DNA of 64,000 nucleotides from Silvania confinis (GTDB taxonomy: Bacteria > Pseudomonadota > Gammaproteobacteria > Enterobacterales > Enterobacteriaceae), in NCBI RefSeq assembly GCF_025564085.1, contig NZ_JAMGZJ010000063.1, positions 30,427-94,426 on the forward strand, written 5' to 3'. Of the stretch, positions 48,118 to 57,492 are shown piece after piece (the first letter of the stretch is position 1; every line of letters begins with the position of its first letter). The translations under genes were made by a program, and so were the position numbers. The notes under the pieces were generated by a model. The model did not search any database. It was not told the DNA's origin and saw only the letters and a list, made by a program, of their open reading frames with translations.

Positions 48118-48597
48118 ATGGCAAACCCGGCTTATTTGTTTCTGACTGATGAAAATGGTTCTCCCATGATTGGCCCTTGCCTTGTGTCAGGGCGTGAAGG
48201 TGTAATTGAAATAAAATCCTTCACTCATAATGTCAATATCCCCGTCAACGGGAATACCGGCAAATTGACGGGTACGCGCATACACATGCCCGTGATGTTT
48301 CAGAAGGAATTTGATCGTGTAACCCCTTTCCTGTTTCGGGCTCTGAGTACGGGGAGAACGCTCCAGTCAGCCACCGTTAAGATGTATCAGATTAATGAGG
48401 CTGGTTTAGAAGAGGAATATTTTAATATCATCCTTGAGAATGTGAAAATAACCTCAATCACACCAGATCTGTATCCAGGCGCAAACACCGGAACACACCT
48501 TGAAACGGTTCTCATACGTTATGAGAAAATCACCTGGAAGCATTGCGACGGCAATGTCATCTATAGTGACTCCTGGAATGAGCGAGCAACGTACTGA
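48118..48597 (+). CDS. hcp: Hcp-family type VI secretion tube protein, orphan
   Basis: 159 residues of the Hcp (DUF796) family, whose hexameric rings form the T6SS inner tube and carry effectors. Conserved segments: ANPAYLFLTDENGSP at the N-terminus, EVIEIKSF-like GVIEIKSFTHNV, KLTGTRIHMPVMFQKEFDRVTP, and C-terminal LIRYEKITWKHCDGNVIYSDSW. The ATG at 48118 follows AAGGAG by 5 bases; an ATG eight codons earlier overlaps the preceding gene and is less likely. No other T6SS gene is in the window, so it must serve a system encoded elsewhere. Confidence 0.93.
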   Translation: MANPAYLFLTDENGSPMIGPCLVSGREGVIEIKSFTHNVNIPVNGNTGKLTGTRIHMPVMFQKEFDRVTPFLFRALSTGRTLQSATVKMYQINEAGLEEEYFNIILENVKITSITPDLYPGANTGTHLETVLIRYEKITWKHCDGNVIYSDSWNERATY

Positions 48598-48641
48598 AAC
48601 GTGATCCCTGACGCATTTTTACGCAGATGAAAATAATTCCA

Positions 48642-48673
48642 TTGTCAGGTCTGAAAACCTGTGTTTGTATAAA
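48642..48673 (+). promoter_or_regulatory. Candidate ivbL-ilvBN promoter
   Basis: TTGTCA (48642-48647) and TATAAA (48668-48673) are spaced 20 bases apart, longer than ideal, about 30 bases before the ivbL ATG. Position fits the E. coli promoter. Confidence 0.45.
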
Positions 48674-48703
48674 TCCACTCAATGATTCCAGAACAGGTTC
48701 CTA

Positions 48704-48802
48704 ATGAACGCTTCCCTGCTGACTTCGACCCTACTAAAAACTGCGCACCCAGCCGCAGTGGTCGTCGTACGTGTGGTGGTGGTCGTCGGCAATGCGCCGT
48801 AG
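48704..48802 (+). CDS. ivbL: ilvB operon leader peptide
   Basis: 32 codons, starting MNASLLTSTLLKTAHPAA and containing VVVVRVVVVV before GNAP and a TAG stop. The valine run (and the leucines) makes ribosome stalling depend on charged valine/leucine tRNA, controlling the attenuator downstream. Nearly the same as E. coli IvbL in length and valine block. Confidence 0.95.
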   Translation: MNASLLTSTLLKTAHPAAVVVVRVVVVVGNAP

Positions 48803-48825
48803 GGACTGAATCAACACACGATTCC

Positions 48826-48857
48826 AAACCCCGCCGGCGCAAACCGGCGGGGTTTTT
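48826..48857 (+). terminator. ilvBN attenuator
   Basis: AAACCCCGCCGG pairs perfectly with CCGGCGGGGTTT around a CGCAAA loop, followed by T-rich sequence. It lies 24 bases after the ivbL stop and 46 before ilvB. Confidence 0.95.
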
Positions 48858-48903
48858 AGTTTAAGCCTCCCGGAAAGTCGGCCCAGAATAAAAGGACTGG
48901 AGC

Positions 48904-50592
48904 ATGGCAAGTTCGGGCACAACATCCAATAAGACGCGTTTTACTGGCGCGCAGTTAATCGTTCATTTACTGGAACGTCAGGGCATTACCATTGTTGCGG
49001 GTATTCCTGGCGGAACGGTACTTCCCCTGTACGACGCCTTAAGTCAGAGCACGCAGATCCGCCATGTGCTGGCGCGTCACGAACAGGGTGCGGGCTTTAT
49101 CGCCCAGGGCATGGCGCGCACCGAGGGCAAACCGGCAGTCTGTATGGCCTGTAGCGGGCCGGGGGCCACCAACCTGGTGACCGCCATCGCCGATGCGCGT
49201 CTCGATTCCATCCCGTTAGTCTGCATTACCGGCCAGGTACCGGCCTCGATGATCGGCACCGACGCGTTCCAGGAAGTAGACACCTACGGCATCTCTATCC
49301 CCATCACCAAGCACAACTATTTAGTGCGCGATATCAGCGAATTACCGCAGGTTATCAGCGATGCGTTCCGCATTGCGCAGTCCGGCCGTCCAGGCCCGGT
49401 GTGGATAGACATTCCTAAGGATGTGCAGACCGCTGAGATTGAGATCGACGTCTTGCCGGAGCCGGGCACCCGCGCGCCCTCGCCGGAATTCAGCGTTGAG
49501 CGCGTGCGCGAAGCCGCGGCAATGATCAACGCCGCAGCGCGCCCGGTACTGTATCTCGGCGGTGGGGTGATCGATGCGCCTGACGCGGTGCGCACGCTGG
49601 CCGAAAAAGCCAACCTGCCCACCACCATGACCCTGATGGCGCTGGGCATGCTGCCAAAAGCGCACCCGCTGTCGCTGGGGATGCTCGGGATGCACGGCGC
49701 GCGCAGCACCAACTTTATTCTGCAGGAAGCGGATTTACTGATTGTTCTCGGGGCACGTTTTGATGACCGGGCGATTGGCAAAACCGAGCAGTTCTGCCCC
49801 AATGCCAAAATCATCCACGTGGATATCGACCGCGCGGAGCTGGGCAAAATCAAGCAGCCGCACGTCGCTATTCAGGGCGATGTCAACGAGGTGCTGGCCC
49901 AGCTGCTGCCGCAGATTGAAGCCACCCCGCGCACGGCGTGGCGCCAGCAGGTGAGCGGATTGCAGCAGGAGTTCCCGGGGGCGATCCCCACCGAAGGCGA
50001 CCCGCTGAGCCATTACGGGCTGATCAACGCCGTCGCCGCCTGCGTGGACGACAGCGCTATCATCACCACCGACGTGGGCCAGCATCAGATGTGGACCGCA
50101 CAGGCCTATCCCCTGAACCGTCCGCGCCAGTGGCTGACGTCCGGCGGGCTGGGCACGATGGGCTTTGGCCTGCCTGCTGCCGTCGGCGCGGCGCTGGCGA
50201 ACCCGGATCGCAAGGTTATCTGTTTCTCAGGTGACGGCAGCCTGATGATGAACATTCAGGAGATGGCGACCGCGGCAGAAAACCAGCTGGACGTGAAAAT
50301 CATCCTGATGAACAACGAAGCGCTGGGGCTGGTGCATCAGCAGCAAAGCCTGTTCTACAAGCAGGGCGTGTTTGCCGCGACCTATCCAGGAACGATCAAC
50401 TTTATGCAAATTGCCGCCGGGTTTGGCCTGCACACCTGCGATTTAAATGCCGAAGAGGATGCGCATGCCGCACTGCAGGCGGCGATCTCACGCCCGGGTC
50501 CGGCGCTGATCCACGTGCGTATCGATCCACAACAAAAAGTCTATCCAATGGTTCCGCCGGGTGCGGCCAATACTGAAATGGTGGGGGAATAA
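48904..50592 (+). CDS. ilvB: Acetolactate synthase I, large subunit
   Basis: Thiamine-diphosphate enzyme of valine/isoleucine synthesis; 562 residues as in E. coli. N-terminal catalytic Glu in VLARHEQGAGFIAQG, central FAD domain, and the ThDP motif GDGSLMMNIQEMATAAENQLDVKIILMNN near residue 440. Under control of the ivbL attenuator; 3 bases before ilvN. Confidence 0.97.
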   Translation: MASSGTTSNKTRFTGAQLIVHLLERQGITIVAGIPGGTVLPLYDALSQSTQIRHVLARHEQGAGFIAQGMARTEGKPAVCMACSGPGATNLVTAIADARLDSIPLVCITGQVPASMIGTDAFQEVDTYGISIPITKHNYLVRDISELPQVISDAFRIAQSGRPGPVWIDIPKDVQTAEIEIDVLPEPGTRAPSPEFSVERVREAAAMINAAARPVLYLGGGVIDAPDAVRTLAEKANLPTTMTLMALGMLPKAHPLSLGMLGMHGARSTNFILQEADLLIVLGARFDDRAIGKTEQFCPNAKIIHVDIDRAELGKIKQPHVAIQGDVNEVLAQLLPQIEATPRTAWRQQVSGLQQEFPGAIPTEGDPLSHYGLINAVAACVDDSAIITTDVGQHQMWTAQAYPLNRPRQWLTSGGLGTMGFGLPAAVGAALANPDRKVICFSGDGSLMMNIQEMATAAENQLDVKIILMNNEALGLVHQQQSLFYKQGVFAATYPGTINFMQIAAGFGLHTCDLNAEEDAHAALQAAISRPGPALIHVRIDPQQKVYPMVPPGAANTEMVGE

Positions 50593-50595
50593 GCC

Positions 50596-50883
50596 ATGCA
50601 GAAGCAACATGATAACGTCATTCTGGAACTCACCGTCCGCAACCACCCTGGCGTCATGACCCACGTCTGCGGGCTCTTTGCCCGCCGGGCGTTTAACGTC
50701 GAAGGCATTTTGTGTCTGCCGATTCAGGGGAGCGAGCACAGCCGCATCTGGCTGCTGGTGAGTGATGACCAGCGGCTGGAGCAGATGATGGCTCAGATCG
50801 ACAAGCTGGAAGACGTGGTGAAAGTGGTGCGTAACCAGTCCGACCCGACCATGTTTAACAAAATCGCGGTGTTCTTCGAGTAA
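50596..50883 (+). CDS. ilvN: Acetolactate synthase I, small regulatory subunit
   Basis: 95-residue ACT-domain subunit (96 in E. coli) that activates IlvB and gives valine inhibition; [23 protein letters not shown] is the ACT core. Its TAA is one base from the converging deoQ stop. Confidence 0.97.
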   Translation: MQKQHDNVILELTVRNHPGVMTHVCGLFARRAFNVEGILCLPIQGSEHSRIWLLVSDDQRLEQMMAQIDKLEDVVKVVRNQSDPTMFNKIAVFFE

Positions 50884-50884
50884 C

Positions 50885-51676
50885 CTACTCGCTGGCGGAA
50901 TCCGGGGTGATGACTTTGACGAACCCGTTCCGGCAGTGCGCCGGGTAATCTGCCGGCAGCGGACGGTCGCTGATCAGCACATCAAAGGCGGATAGCGGCC
51001 CGATGCTGGCGGAGGCCACCTCATCAAACAGGGCATAGCGCGCCAGCAGGATTTTACGCAGTCCGTGCTGGATGGCCTTGCGTTTGGTGGCGAGGTCGTC
51101 CGGGTTAAACCAGGTCACGCCGTAGTGTTCATGCACGCCGCTGGCGGAGATAAACGCCTTACGCGGGTTCAGTGAGTCGAGCACCGACGGATTGCTGGTG
51201 TCATAGAAGGCATCGCTCTTCGCCCGGTAGGTGCCGCCGCACAGGATGGCGGTGGCATTCGGTTTTTCATTGAGCGCGACAAACACCCGATGCGAGTAGC
51301 AGATCCCGGTAAAGGTAATGTCATCCGGGATCATGCTAATCACCAGCGGCATCTCCGGGCCATTATCGAAAAACACTAAATCATTTTCCGCCACCATCCC
51401 GGCGGCCAAAATCGCCATCGGCAGATCGTCAGGATGATGCGTCTGGCTGCGTACCGGCTGCGCGGTGGGGGCGGTCGCGGGCTTGTTGACCATCACGATA
51501 TAGCCGCCCAGCAGCGTTAATGGCAGCACCATCTCCTGATTGTCGGGGCTCAGGTCGCGACGAATGGTCATCACCGACACCTCCAGCATCCGGGCGGCCT
51601 CTTTCAGGTGAATGCGGTCGGTTTTCTTCAGCAGTTCAACCAGACGCCGGATTCGTTCTTTTTGTTTTGTTTCCAT
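50885..51676 (-). CDS. deoQ: DeoR-family repressor DeoQ
   Basis: 263 residues with an N-terminal DeoR helix-turn-helix (RIHLKEAARMLEVSVMTIRRDLS, about 21-43) and a sugar-phosphate-sensing C-domain. Divergent from a kinase-permease-epimerase run, the arrangement of the Salmonella deoQKPX cluster for 2-deoxyribose use, in which DeoQ is the repressor. I take the name from that order; sequence identity was not computed. Confidence 0.82.
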   Translation of the reverse strand: METKQKERIRRLVELLKKTDRIHLKEAARMLEVSVMTIRRDLSPDNQEMVLPLTLLGGYIVMVNKPATAPTAQPVRSQTHHPDDLPMAILAAGMVAENDLVFFDNGPEMPLVISMIPDDITFTGICYSHRVFVALNEKPNATAILCGGTYRAKSDAFYDTSNPSVLDSLNPRKAFISASGVHEHYGVTWFNPDDLATKRKAIQHGLRKILLARYALFDEVASASIGPLSAFDVLISDRPLPADYPAHCRNGFVKVITPDSASE

Positions 51677-51937
51677 TCACCTTCTCCGCTACTGCACTGT
51701 TCGATGTTTCTTAAATAACATTCATGGTGCGTACGAAACATTTTTGCCGCGCCATACTATACTGCCGGGCGTCCTTAAAGAAAAGCCACATTACGCACTG
51801 TGTTATCATTATAACACTCTGTATTTCATCGTTTTATGTGGTTTGATCACGCTTTATTATCATTGGGGCCTACAGAAAAATAGCTGAACACGCAAATTGG
51901 GTGGTGAAACAATAAACAATCATGAGGATTGTCTAAT

Positions 51938-52000
51938 CGCGATCGCAGTCACAAATGATACGGAAATAACATGATAATGTTACGATAATATCATTGTTAT
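51938..52000 (+). promoter_or_regulatory. Candidate CRP site and operator of deoKPX
   Basis: CGCGA-tcgcag-TCACA (51938-51953) fits the CRP consensus TGTGA-N6-TCACA in 8 of 10 positions. Downstream, ATAACATGATA (51966-51976) and TATCATTGTTAT (51989-52000) form an inverted repeat with one extra base, a possible DeoQ operator. The rest of the 350-base divergent gap (51677-52026) is AT-rich and non-coding. Confidence 0.5.
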
Positions 52001-52026
52001 GTGATTGTTTCAGAGAGGTAGTAAAC

Positions 52027-52947
52027 ATGGATATCGCGGTTATCGGCTCCAACATGGTGGATCTCATCACTTATATCAACGAGATGCCGAAAGAGGGTGA
52101 AACGCTTGAAGCACCGGCCTTTAAAATTGGCTGTGGCGGCAAAGGGGCCAATCAGGCGGTAGCGGCAGCCAAGCTGAATTCAAAGGTGATGATGCTGACC
52201 AAAGTCGGCGACGATATTTTTGCCGATAACACGATCCGTAATCTGGAGTCCTGGGGCATCAATACCACCTACGTGGAAAAAGTGCCCTGCACCAGCAGCG
52301 GCGTGGCACCGATTTTTGTGAATGCCAGTTCCAGCAACAGTATTCTGATCGTTAAAGGGGCCAATAAATTCCTGTCGCCGGAAGATATCGATCGCGCGGC
52401 CGACGATCTTAAAAAATGTCAGCTTATTGTCTTACAGCTTGAAGTGCAGTTGGAAACCGTTTATCACGCCATTGAATTTGGTAAGAAACACGGTATTCAG
52501 GTGTTATTAAATCCGGCCCCGGCACTGCGTGAATTAGACATGTCTTATGCCTGTAAATGTGATTTCTTTGTTCCCAATGAAACCGAGCTGGAAATTCTGA
52601 CCGGAATGCCGGTCAATACCTACGAGAATATTTGTCTCGCCGCGCGCTCGCTTGTCGATAAAGGGCTAAATAATATTATTGTCACCATGGGCGAAAAAGG
52701 CGCGTTGTGGATGACCCGCGATCGGGAAGTTATGGTTCCGGCATTTAAAGTGAATGCCATCGATACCAGCGGCGCAGGCGATGCCTTTATCGGCTGCTTC
52801 GCGCACTACTATGTCCAGAGCGGCGATGTCGAAGCCGCCATGAAAAAAGCCTCTTTCTTTGCCGCGTTTAGCGTCACCGGAAAAGGAACGCAATCTTCTT
52901 ACCCCAGCATTGAACAATTCAACGAATTTGTTTCGATGAACGAATAA
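52027..52947 (+). CDS. deoK: Deoxyribokinase (PfkB/ribokinase family)
   Basis: 306 residues. N-terminal PfkB signature GGKGANQAVAAAKL and C-terminal DTSGAGDAFIGCF with the catalytic Asp are intact. In Salmonella DeoK phosphorylates 2-deoxy-D-ribose to deoxyribose-5-phosphate, which DeoC then splits. The ATG at 52027 follows GAGAGGT and starts MDIAVIGSNMVD; the upstream in-frame start is poorer. Ribokinase activity is possible on sequence alone. Confidence 0.85.
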   Translation: MDIAVIGSNMVDLITYINEMPKEGETLEAPAFKIGCGGKGANQAVAAAKLNSKVMMLTKVGDDIFADNTIRNLESWGINTTYVEKVPCTSSGVAPIFVNASSSNSILIVKGANKFLSPEDIDRAADDLKKCQLIVLQLEVQLETVYHAIEFGKKHGIQVLLNPAPALRELDMSYACKCDFFVPNETELEILTGMPVNTYENICLAARSLVDKGLNNIIVTMGEKGALWMTRDREVMVPAFKVNAIDTSGAGDAFIGCFAHYYVQSGDVEAAMKKASFFAAFSVTGKGTQSSYPSIEQFNEFVSMNE

Positions 52948-52973
52948 AACCCTGCACACTAAAAGGTAGCACT

Positions 52974-54290
52974 ATGAACGATAAAAATATCATTCAGATG
53001 CCTGACGGCTATCTGAATAAAACTCCTCTGTTCCAGTTTATTTTGTTATCCTGTTTATTCCCGTTATGGGGATGCGCTGCGGCATTAAATGATATATTAA
53101 TTACGCAGTTTAAAAGTGTATTTGCCCTCAGCAATTTTGCCTCTGCGCTGGTGCAAAGTGCTTTTTATGGCGGTTATTTCCTGATCGCTATTCCCGCATC
53201 TCTGGTAATTAAAAAGAGCAGCTATAAAATCGCGATACTCATGGGGCTGACGCTCTATATCGTCGGCTGTACGCTCTTTTTCCCTGCCTCGCACATGGCA
53301 ACCTACACCATGTTCCTGGCGGCGATTTTCGCCATTGCCATCGGCCTGAGTTTCCTGGAAACCGCAGCCAATACCTATAGCTCGATGCTGGGCCCGAAAG
53401 CCCAGGCCACGCTGCGTCTTAACGTCAGCCAGACCTTCTACCCTATCGGCGCGGTGGCCGGGATTTTGCTGGGTAAATATCTGGTCTTTTCCGAAGGCGA
53501 CAGCCTCGAGAAGCAGATGGCCGGGATGAACGCCGAGCAAATCCATCAGTTTAAAATCCTGATGCTGGATAACACCCTCGAACCCTACAAGTACATGATT
53601 ATGGTGCTGGTTGTGGTGATGGTGCTGTTCCTGCTGACCCGCTTCCCGACCTGCAAAGTGGCGGCCGCCCCAGAACGTAAACGCCCGTCGGCAATGGAGA
53701 CGCTGCGCTATCTGGCGGCCAACCCGCGCTTTCGTCGCGGCATCATGGCGCAGTTCCTGTACGTCGGGATGCAGGTGGCGGTCTGGTCATTCACCATCCG
53801 ACTGGCGCTGGAGCTGGGCGATATTAACGAGCGCGACGCCTCCAACTTTATGGTGTACAGCTTCATCTGCTTCTTCATCGGCAAATTTATCGCCAACATT
53901 CTGATGACCCGCTTCAACCCGGAAAAAGTGCTGATCCTCTATTCGGTGATCGGTGCCCTGCTGCTGGTCTACGTGGCGCTGGCCCCGAGTTTCAGTGCGG
54001 TGTATGCGGCGGTGCTGGTGAGCATTCTGTTTGGACCCTGCTGGGCGACCATCTATGCCGGAACCCTGGACACGGTGGATAACGAGCACACCGAGATGGC
54101 GGGCGCGGTGATCGTGATGGCGATTGTGGGCGCGGCGGTGGTGCCTGCGGTGCAGGGGTATGTCGCTGACCTGGTCCATTCGTTACAGGCCTCTTTCCTG
54201 GTGTCGATGCTGTGCTTCGTCTATGTCGGCGTCTACTTCTGGCGTGAAAGCAAAGTACGTCGTGAGCTGACCGCAGCCACCGCGTCCTGA
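52974..54290 (+). CDS. deoP: Deoxyribose permease (FucP-like MFS symporter)
   Basis: 438 residues, about 12 membrane segments, fucose:H+ symporter subfamily, with LWGCAAALNDILITQFK in TM1 and FLETAANTYSSMLGP in TM4, both FucP-like. Second gene of the deoKPX run, 26 bases after deoK and 11 before deoX. Confidence 0.85.
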   Translation: MNDKNIIQMPDGYLNKTPLFQFILLSCLFPLWGCAAALNDILITQFKSVFALSNFASALVQSAFYGGYFLIAIPASLVIKKSSYKIAILMGLTLYIVGCTLFFPASHMATYTMFLAAIFAIAIGLSFLETAANTYSSMLGPKAQATLRLNVSQTFYPIGAVAGILLGKYLVFSEGDSLEKQMAGMNAEQIHQFKILMLDNTLEPYKYMIMVLVVVMVLFLLTRFPTCKVAAAPERKRPSAMETLRYLAANPRFRRGIMAQFLYVGMQVAVWSFTIRLALELGDINERDASNFMVYSFICFFIGKFIANILMTRFNPEKVLILYSVIGALLLVYVALAPSFSAVYAAVLVSILFGPCWATIYAGTLDTVDNEHTEMAGAVIVMAIVGAAVVPAVQGYVADLVHSLQASFLVSMLCFVYVGVYFWRESKVRRELTAATAS

Positions 54291-54301
54291 GGAGAACCGT
54301 T

Positions 54302-55312
54302 ATGACCCGTATCACCCTGTGGCGCACGCTGTTTAATGAACAGCCGCGCACCTTACTGGAAAATGACGACTTCACGGTGACGGCGTTTCGCTACGCCAGC
54401 GGCGTGGAAGGGCTGCGCGTGCAGAACGCCCGCGGGCATCTGGTGATCCTCCCCTGGCTGGGGCAGATGATCTGGGATGCCGAGTTCGACGGCCGCGATC
54501 TGACCATGAAGAACATGTTCAGCCAGCCGTTACCGGCAAAAGAGGTGGTCGCCACTTACGGCTGCTTCGCATTTCACTCCGGGCTGCTGGCCAACGGCTG
54601 CCCTGCGCCCGAAGATACGCACCCGCTGCATGGCGAAATGCCGTGTGCGCCGATGGACGACGCCTGGCTCGAGCTGGAGGGCGACAGCCTGCGCATCGGC
54701 GGGCGCTATGAGTATGTGATGGGATTCGGTCATCATTATCAGGCGCAGCCGTCGGTGACGCTGCATAAAGACAGCGCCCTGTTCGACATCGCCATGACGG
54801 TGACCAATCTGGCCTCGGTGCCGATGCCGCTACAGTACATGTGCCACATGAACTATGCCTACGTTGAAGGGGCCTCGTTCAGCCAGAACATCCCGGATGA
54901 GGCTATCCGGCTGCGCGAATCGATCCCGGCGCATGTAAAGCCAACCGAACAGTGGCTGGCATTTAATCAGCGTCTGCAGCAGGGCGAAGCCTCGCTGAAG
55001 GTGCTGGATGCGCCACAGTATTACGATCCGGAGATTGTCTTTTTTGCCGATCGCCTCGATCGCTACACTGAAACGCCGGAATTTCGGATGATCGCCCCCG
55101 ATGGCGTCACGTTCGTCACCCGTTTTGCCAGCGCGGAGCTGAACTACGCCACCCGCTGGATCCTCTATAACGGCGATCAGCGTGTGGCGGCGTTCGCACT
55201 GCCGGCCACCTGCCGCCCGGAAGGCTTCCTGGCAGCGCAGAGCAGCGGCAGTTTGATCGAACTGGCACCGTCCGCGACGCGTCACTTCAGGGTAACCACC
55301 GGCATCCTCTGA
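54302..55312 (+). CDS. deoX: DeoX-like aldose epimerase-fold protein (DUF4432)
   Basis: 336 residues resembling the DUF4432/galactose mutarotase-like fold, with HSGLLANGCPAPEDTHPLHGEMP and YMCHMNYAYVEGASF giving His residues typical of such sites. DeoX is part of the Salmonella deoxyribose operon but its activity is not established; sugar anomer interconversion is a reasonable guess. Confidence 0.8.
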   Translation: MTRITLWRTLFNEQPRTLLENDDFTVTAFRYASGVEGLRVQNARGHLVILPWLGQMIWDAEFDGRDLTMKNMFSQPLPAKEVVATYGCFAFHSGLLANGCPAPEDTHPLHGEMPCAPMDDAWLELEGDSLRIGGRYEYVMGFGHHYQAQPSVTLHKDSALFDIAMTVTNLASVPMPLQYMCHMNYAYVEGASFSQNIPDEAIRLRESIPAHVKPTEQWLAFNQRLQQGEASLKVLDAPQYYDPEIVFFADRLDRYTETPEFRMIAPDGVTFVTRFASAELNYATRWILYNGDQRVAAFALPATCRPEGFLAAQSSGSLIELAPSATRHFRVTTGIL

Positions 55313-55343
55313 CGGCGAAAATCGTTCACAGCTTGAACAGCAG

Positions 55344-55373
55344 CGCGCTTATCGCTAAGGTAAGCGCGTTTTT
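55344..55373 (+). terminator. Terminator of deoKPX
   Basis: CGCGCTTA pairs with TAAGCGCG around a 9-base loop, followed by five T. Confidence 0.85.
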
Positions 55374-55393
55374 CATCCCGCCAGGACCGCACC

Positions 55394-55984
55394 ATGACCA
55401 CCATCGCCCTTATCGACGATCACCTTATCGTCCGCTCTGGATTTGCCCAGCTTCTGAGCCTGGAGCCTGACTTTCAGGTGGTGGCCGAATTTGGCTCCGG
55501 TCGCGAGGCGCTCGCGGGGCTGCCGGGGCGCGGGGTGCAGGTGTGCATCTGCGATATCTCGATGCCGGATCTCTCCGGGCTGGAGCTGCTCAGCCAGCTG
55601 CCGAAGGGGATGGCAACGATAATGCTGTCGGTCCACGACAGCCCGGCGCTGGTGGAGCAAGCACTGAACGCCGGGGCGCGCGGTTTTCTCTCGAAACGCT
55701 GTAGCCCGGACGAGCTGATCGCCGCCGTGCGTACCGTGGCGACCGGCGGCTGCTATCTGACGCCGGACATCGCCATCAAGCTGGCGGCCGGACGCCAGGA
55801 TCCGCTGACGAAGCGCGAACGCCAGGTGGCCGAAAAGCTGGCCCAGGGGATGGCGGTGAAAGAGATCGCCGTCGAGCTTGGCCTGTCACCGAAAACCGTT
55901 CACGTTCATCGCGCCAACCTGATGGAAAAACTCGGCGTCAGCAACGACGTCGAACTGGCCCGCCGCATGTTTGACGGCTGGTAA
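55394..55984 (+). CDS. uhpA: Response regulator UhpA
   Basis: 196 residues. The receiver domain has the phosphorylated Asp at D54 (CICDISMPD) and acidic pocket D8/D9; the C-terminal LuxR-type helix-turn-helix is [28 protein letters not shown]. When phosphorylated it activates uhpT. TAA overlaps the uhpB ATG by one base. Confidence 0.97.
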   Translation: MTTIALIDDHLIVRSGFAQLLSLEPDFQVVAEFGSGREALAGLPGRGVQVCICDISMPDLSGLELLSQLPKGMATIMLSVHDSPALVEQALNAGARGFLSKRCSPDELIAAVRTVATGGCYLTPDIAIKLAAGRQDPLTKRERQVAEKLAQGMAVKEIAVELGLSPKTVHVHRANLMEKLGVSNDVELARRMFDGW

Positions 55985-57483
55985 TGAACCCCTTCTTCTC
56001 CCGGCTGGTGGCGGTGGTCGCCAGTTTCTTTATCTTCTCTGCCGCGTGGTTTTGCCTGTGGAGCATCAGCCTGCACCTGGTCGAACGCCCGGAGCTGGCG
56101 GTGCTGCTGTTCCCGTTTGGCCTGCGGCTGGGGCTGATGCTGCAATGCCCGCGCGGCTACTGGCCGGTTTTACTCGGAGCAGAGTGGCTGATGCTGGTCT
56201 GGCTGGCGCAGGAAGTGGCGCTGGCGCATCTGCCAATATTGATGACCGGAAGCGTGCTGACGCTGCTCCCGGTGGCGCTGATCTCCCGCTATCGTCACCA
56301 GCGCGACTGGCGCACCTTGCTGTGGCAGGGCGCTGCGTTAATCGCCGCCGCGCTGCTGCAATCGCTGGCGTGGATCAACCAGCCGGAGGCCTTCAACGCC
56401 CTGCTGCTGACCCTGACCGGCGGGCTGACGCTGGCCCCGACCTGTCTGGTTATCTGGCACTATCTCACCAGCACCGTCTGGCAACCGCTGGGGCCGGGGC
56501 TGGTCTCACAGCCGGTGAACTGGCGCGCCCGCCATCTTGTTGGCTACGTGCTGCTGTTTGTGGTCAGCCTATGGCTGCAGCTGGGGCTCCCCTCTGAGCT
56601 TTCCCGTTTTACCCCGTTCTGCCTGGCGCTGCCGATTATTGCCCTCGCCTGGCATTACGGCTGGCAGGGCGCGCTGATCGCCACCCTGATGAATGCCATT
56701 GCGCTGATCGCCAGCCAGACCTGGCACGACCATCCGGTCGATTTGCTGCTGTCGCTGCTGGCGCAGAGTCTCACCGGGCTGCTGCTCGGAGCGGGGATCC
56801 AGCGCCTGCGCGAGCTCAACCAGTCCCTGCAAACCGAGCTGGCGCGCAACCGCCGTCTGGCCGAGCGGCTGCTGGAGACTGAAGAGCATGTCCGCCGGGA
56901 GGTGGCGCGCGAACTGCATGACGATATCGGCCAGACCATCACCGCTATTCGCACCCAGGCGGGCATCGTTCAGCGTCTGGCACCGGGAAATGCGGGCGTA
57001 AAGCAGGGCGGGGCGCACATCGAACAGCTTTCTCTCGGGGTGTATGACTCGGTCCGCCGTCTGCTGGGGCGGTTGCGCCCGCGCCAGCTGGACGATCTCT
57101 CCCTTGAGCAGGCGGTACGTTCCCTGATGCGCGAGATGGAGCTGGAAAGCCGCGGTATCGTCAGCCATCTTGACTGGCATATCGACGAGACAACGCTGAG
57201 CGAGGGCCAGCGCGTCACCCTGTTCCGCGTCTGCCAGGAAGGGCTGAATAATGTCGTCAAGCACGCCAGCGCCAGCGCGGTGACGCTGCAGGGCTGGCAG
57301 CAGGATGACCGGCTGATGCTGCTGCTGGAGGATGACGGCTGCGGTCTGCCGCCCGGCTCCGGCCAGCAGGGCTTTGGTCTGGCGGGGATGCGCGAGCGCG
57401 TGACGGCGCTGGGCGGCACGCTGGCTATCTCCTGCACCCACGGCACCCGCGTCAGCGTCAGCCTGCCACGACGTAATGCATAA
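55984..57483 (+). CDS. uhpB: Sensor histidine kinase UhpB
   Basis: 499 residues (500 in E. coli). Eight or so membrane segments form the N-terminal half (MASE1-type), followed by a HisKA_3 dimerisation domain with the phosphorylated His (H312 in [11 protein letters not shown]) and an HATPase domain ([33 protein letters not shown]). It works with UhpC to sense external glucose-6-phosphate. Confidence 0.96.
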   Translation: MNPFFSRLVAVVASFFIFSAAWFCLWSISLHLVERPELAVLLFPFGLRLGLMLQCPRGYWPVLLGAEWLMLVWLAQEVALAHLPILMTGSVLTLLPVALISRYRHQRDWRTLLWQGAALIAAALLQSLAWINQPEAFNALLLTLTGGLTLAPTCLVIWHYLTSTVWQPLGPGLVSQPVNWRARHLVGYVLLFVVSLWLQLGLPSELSRFTPFCLALPIIALAWHYGWQGALIATLMNAIALIASQTWHDHPVDLLLSLLAQSLTGLLLGAGIQRLRELNQSLQTELARNRRLAERLLETEEHVRREVARELHDDIGQTITAIRTQAGIVQRLAPGNAGVKQGGAHIEQLSLGVYDSVRRLLGRLRPRQLDDLSLEQAVRSLMREMELESRGIVSHLDWHIDETTLSEGQRVTLFRVCQEGLNNVVKHASASAVTLQGWQQDDRLMLLLEDDGCGLPPGSGQQGFGLAGMRERVTALGGTLAISCTHGTRVSVSLPRRNA

Positions 57484-57492
57484 GGACCCGCC

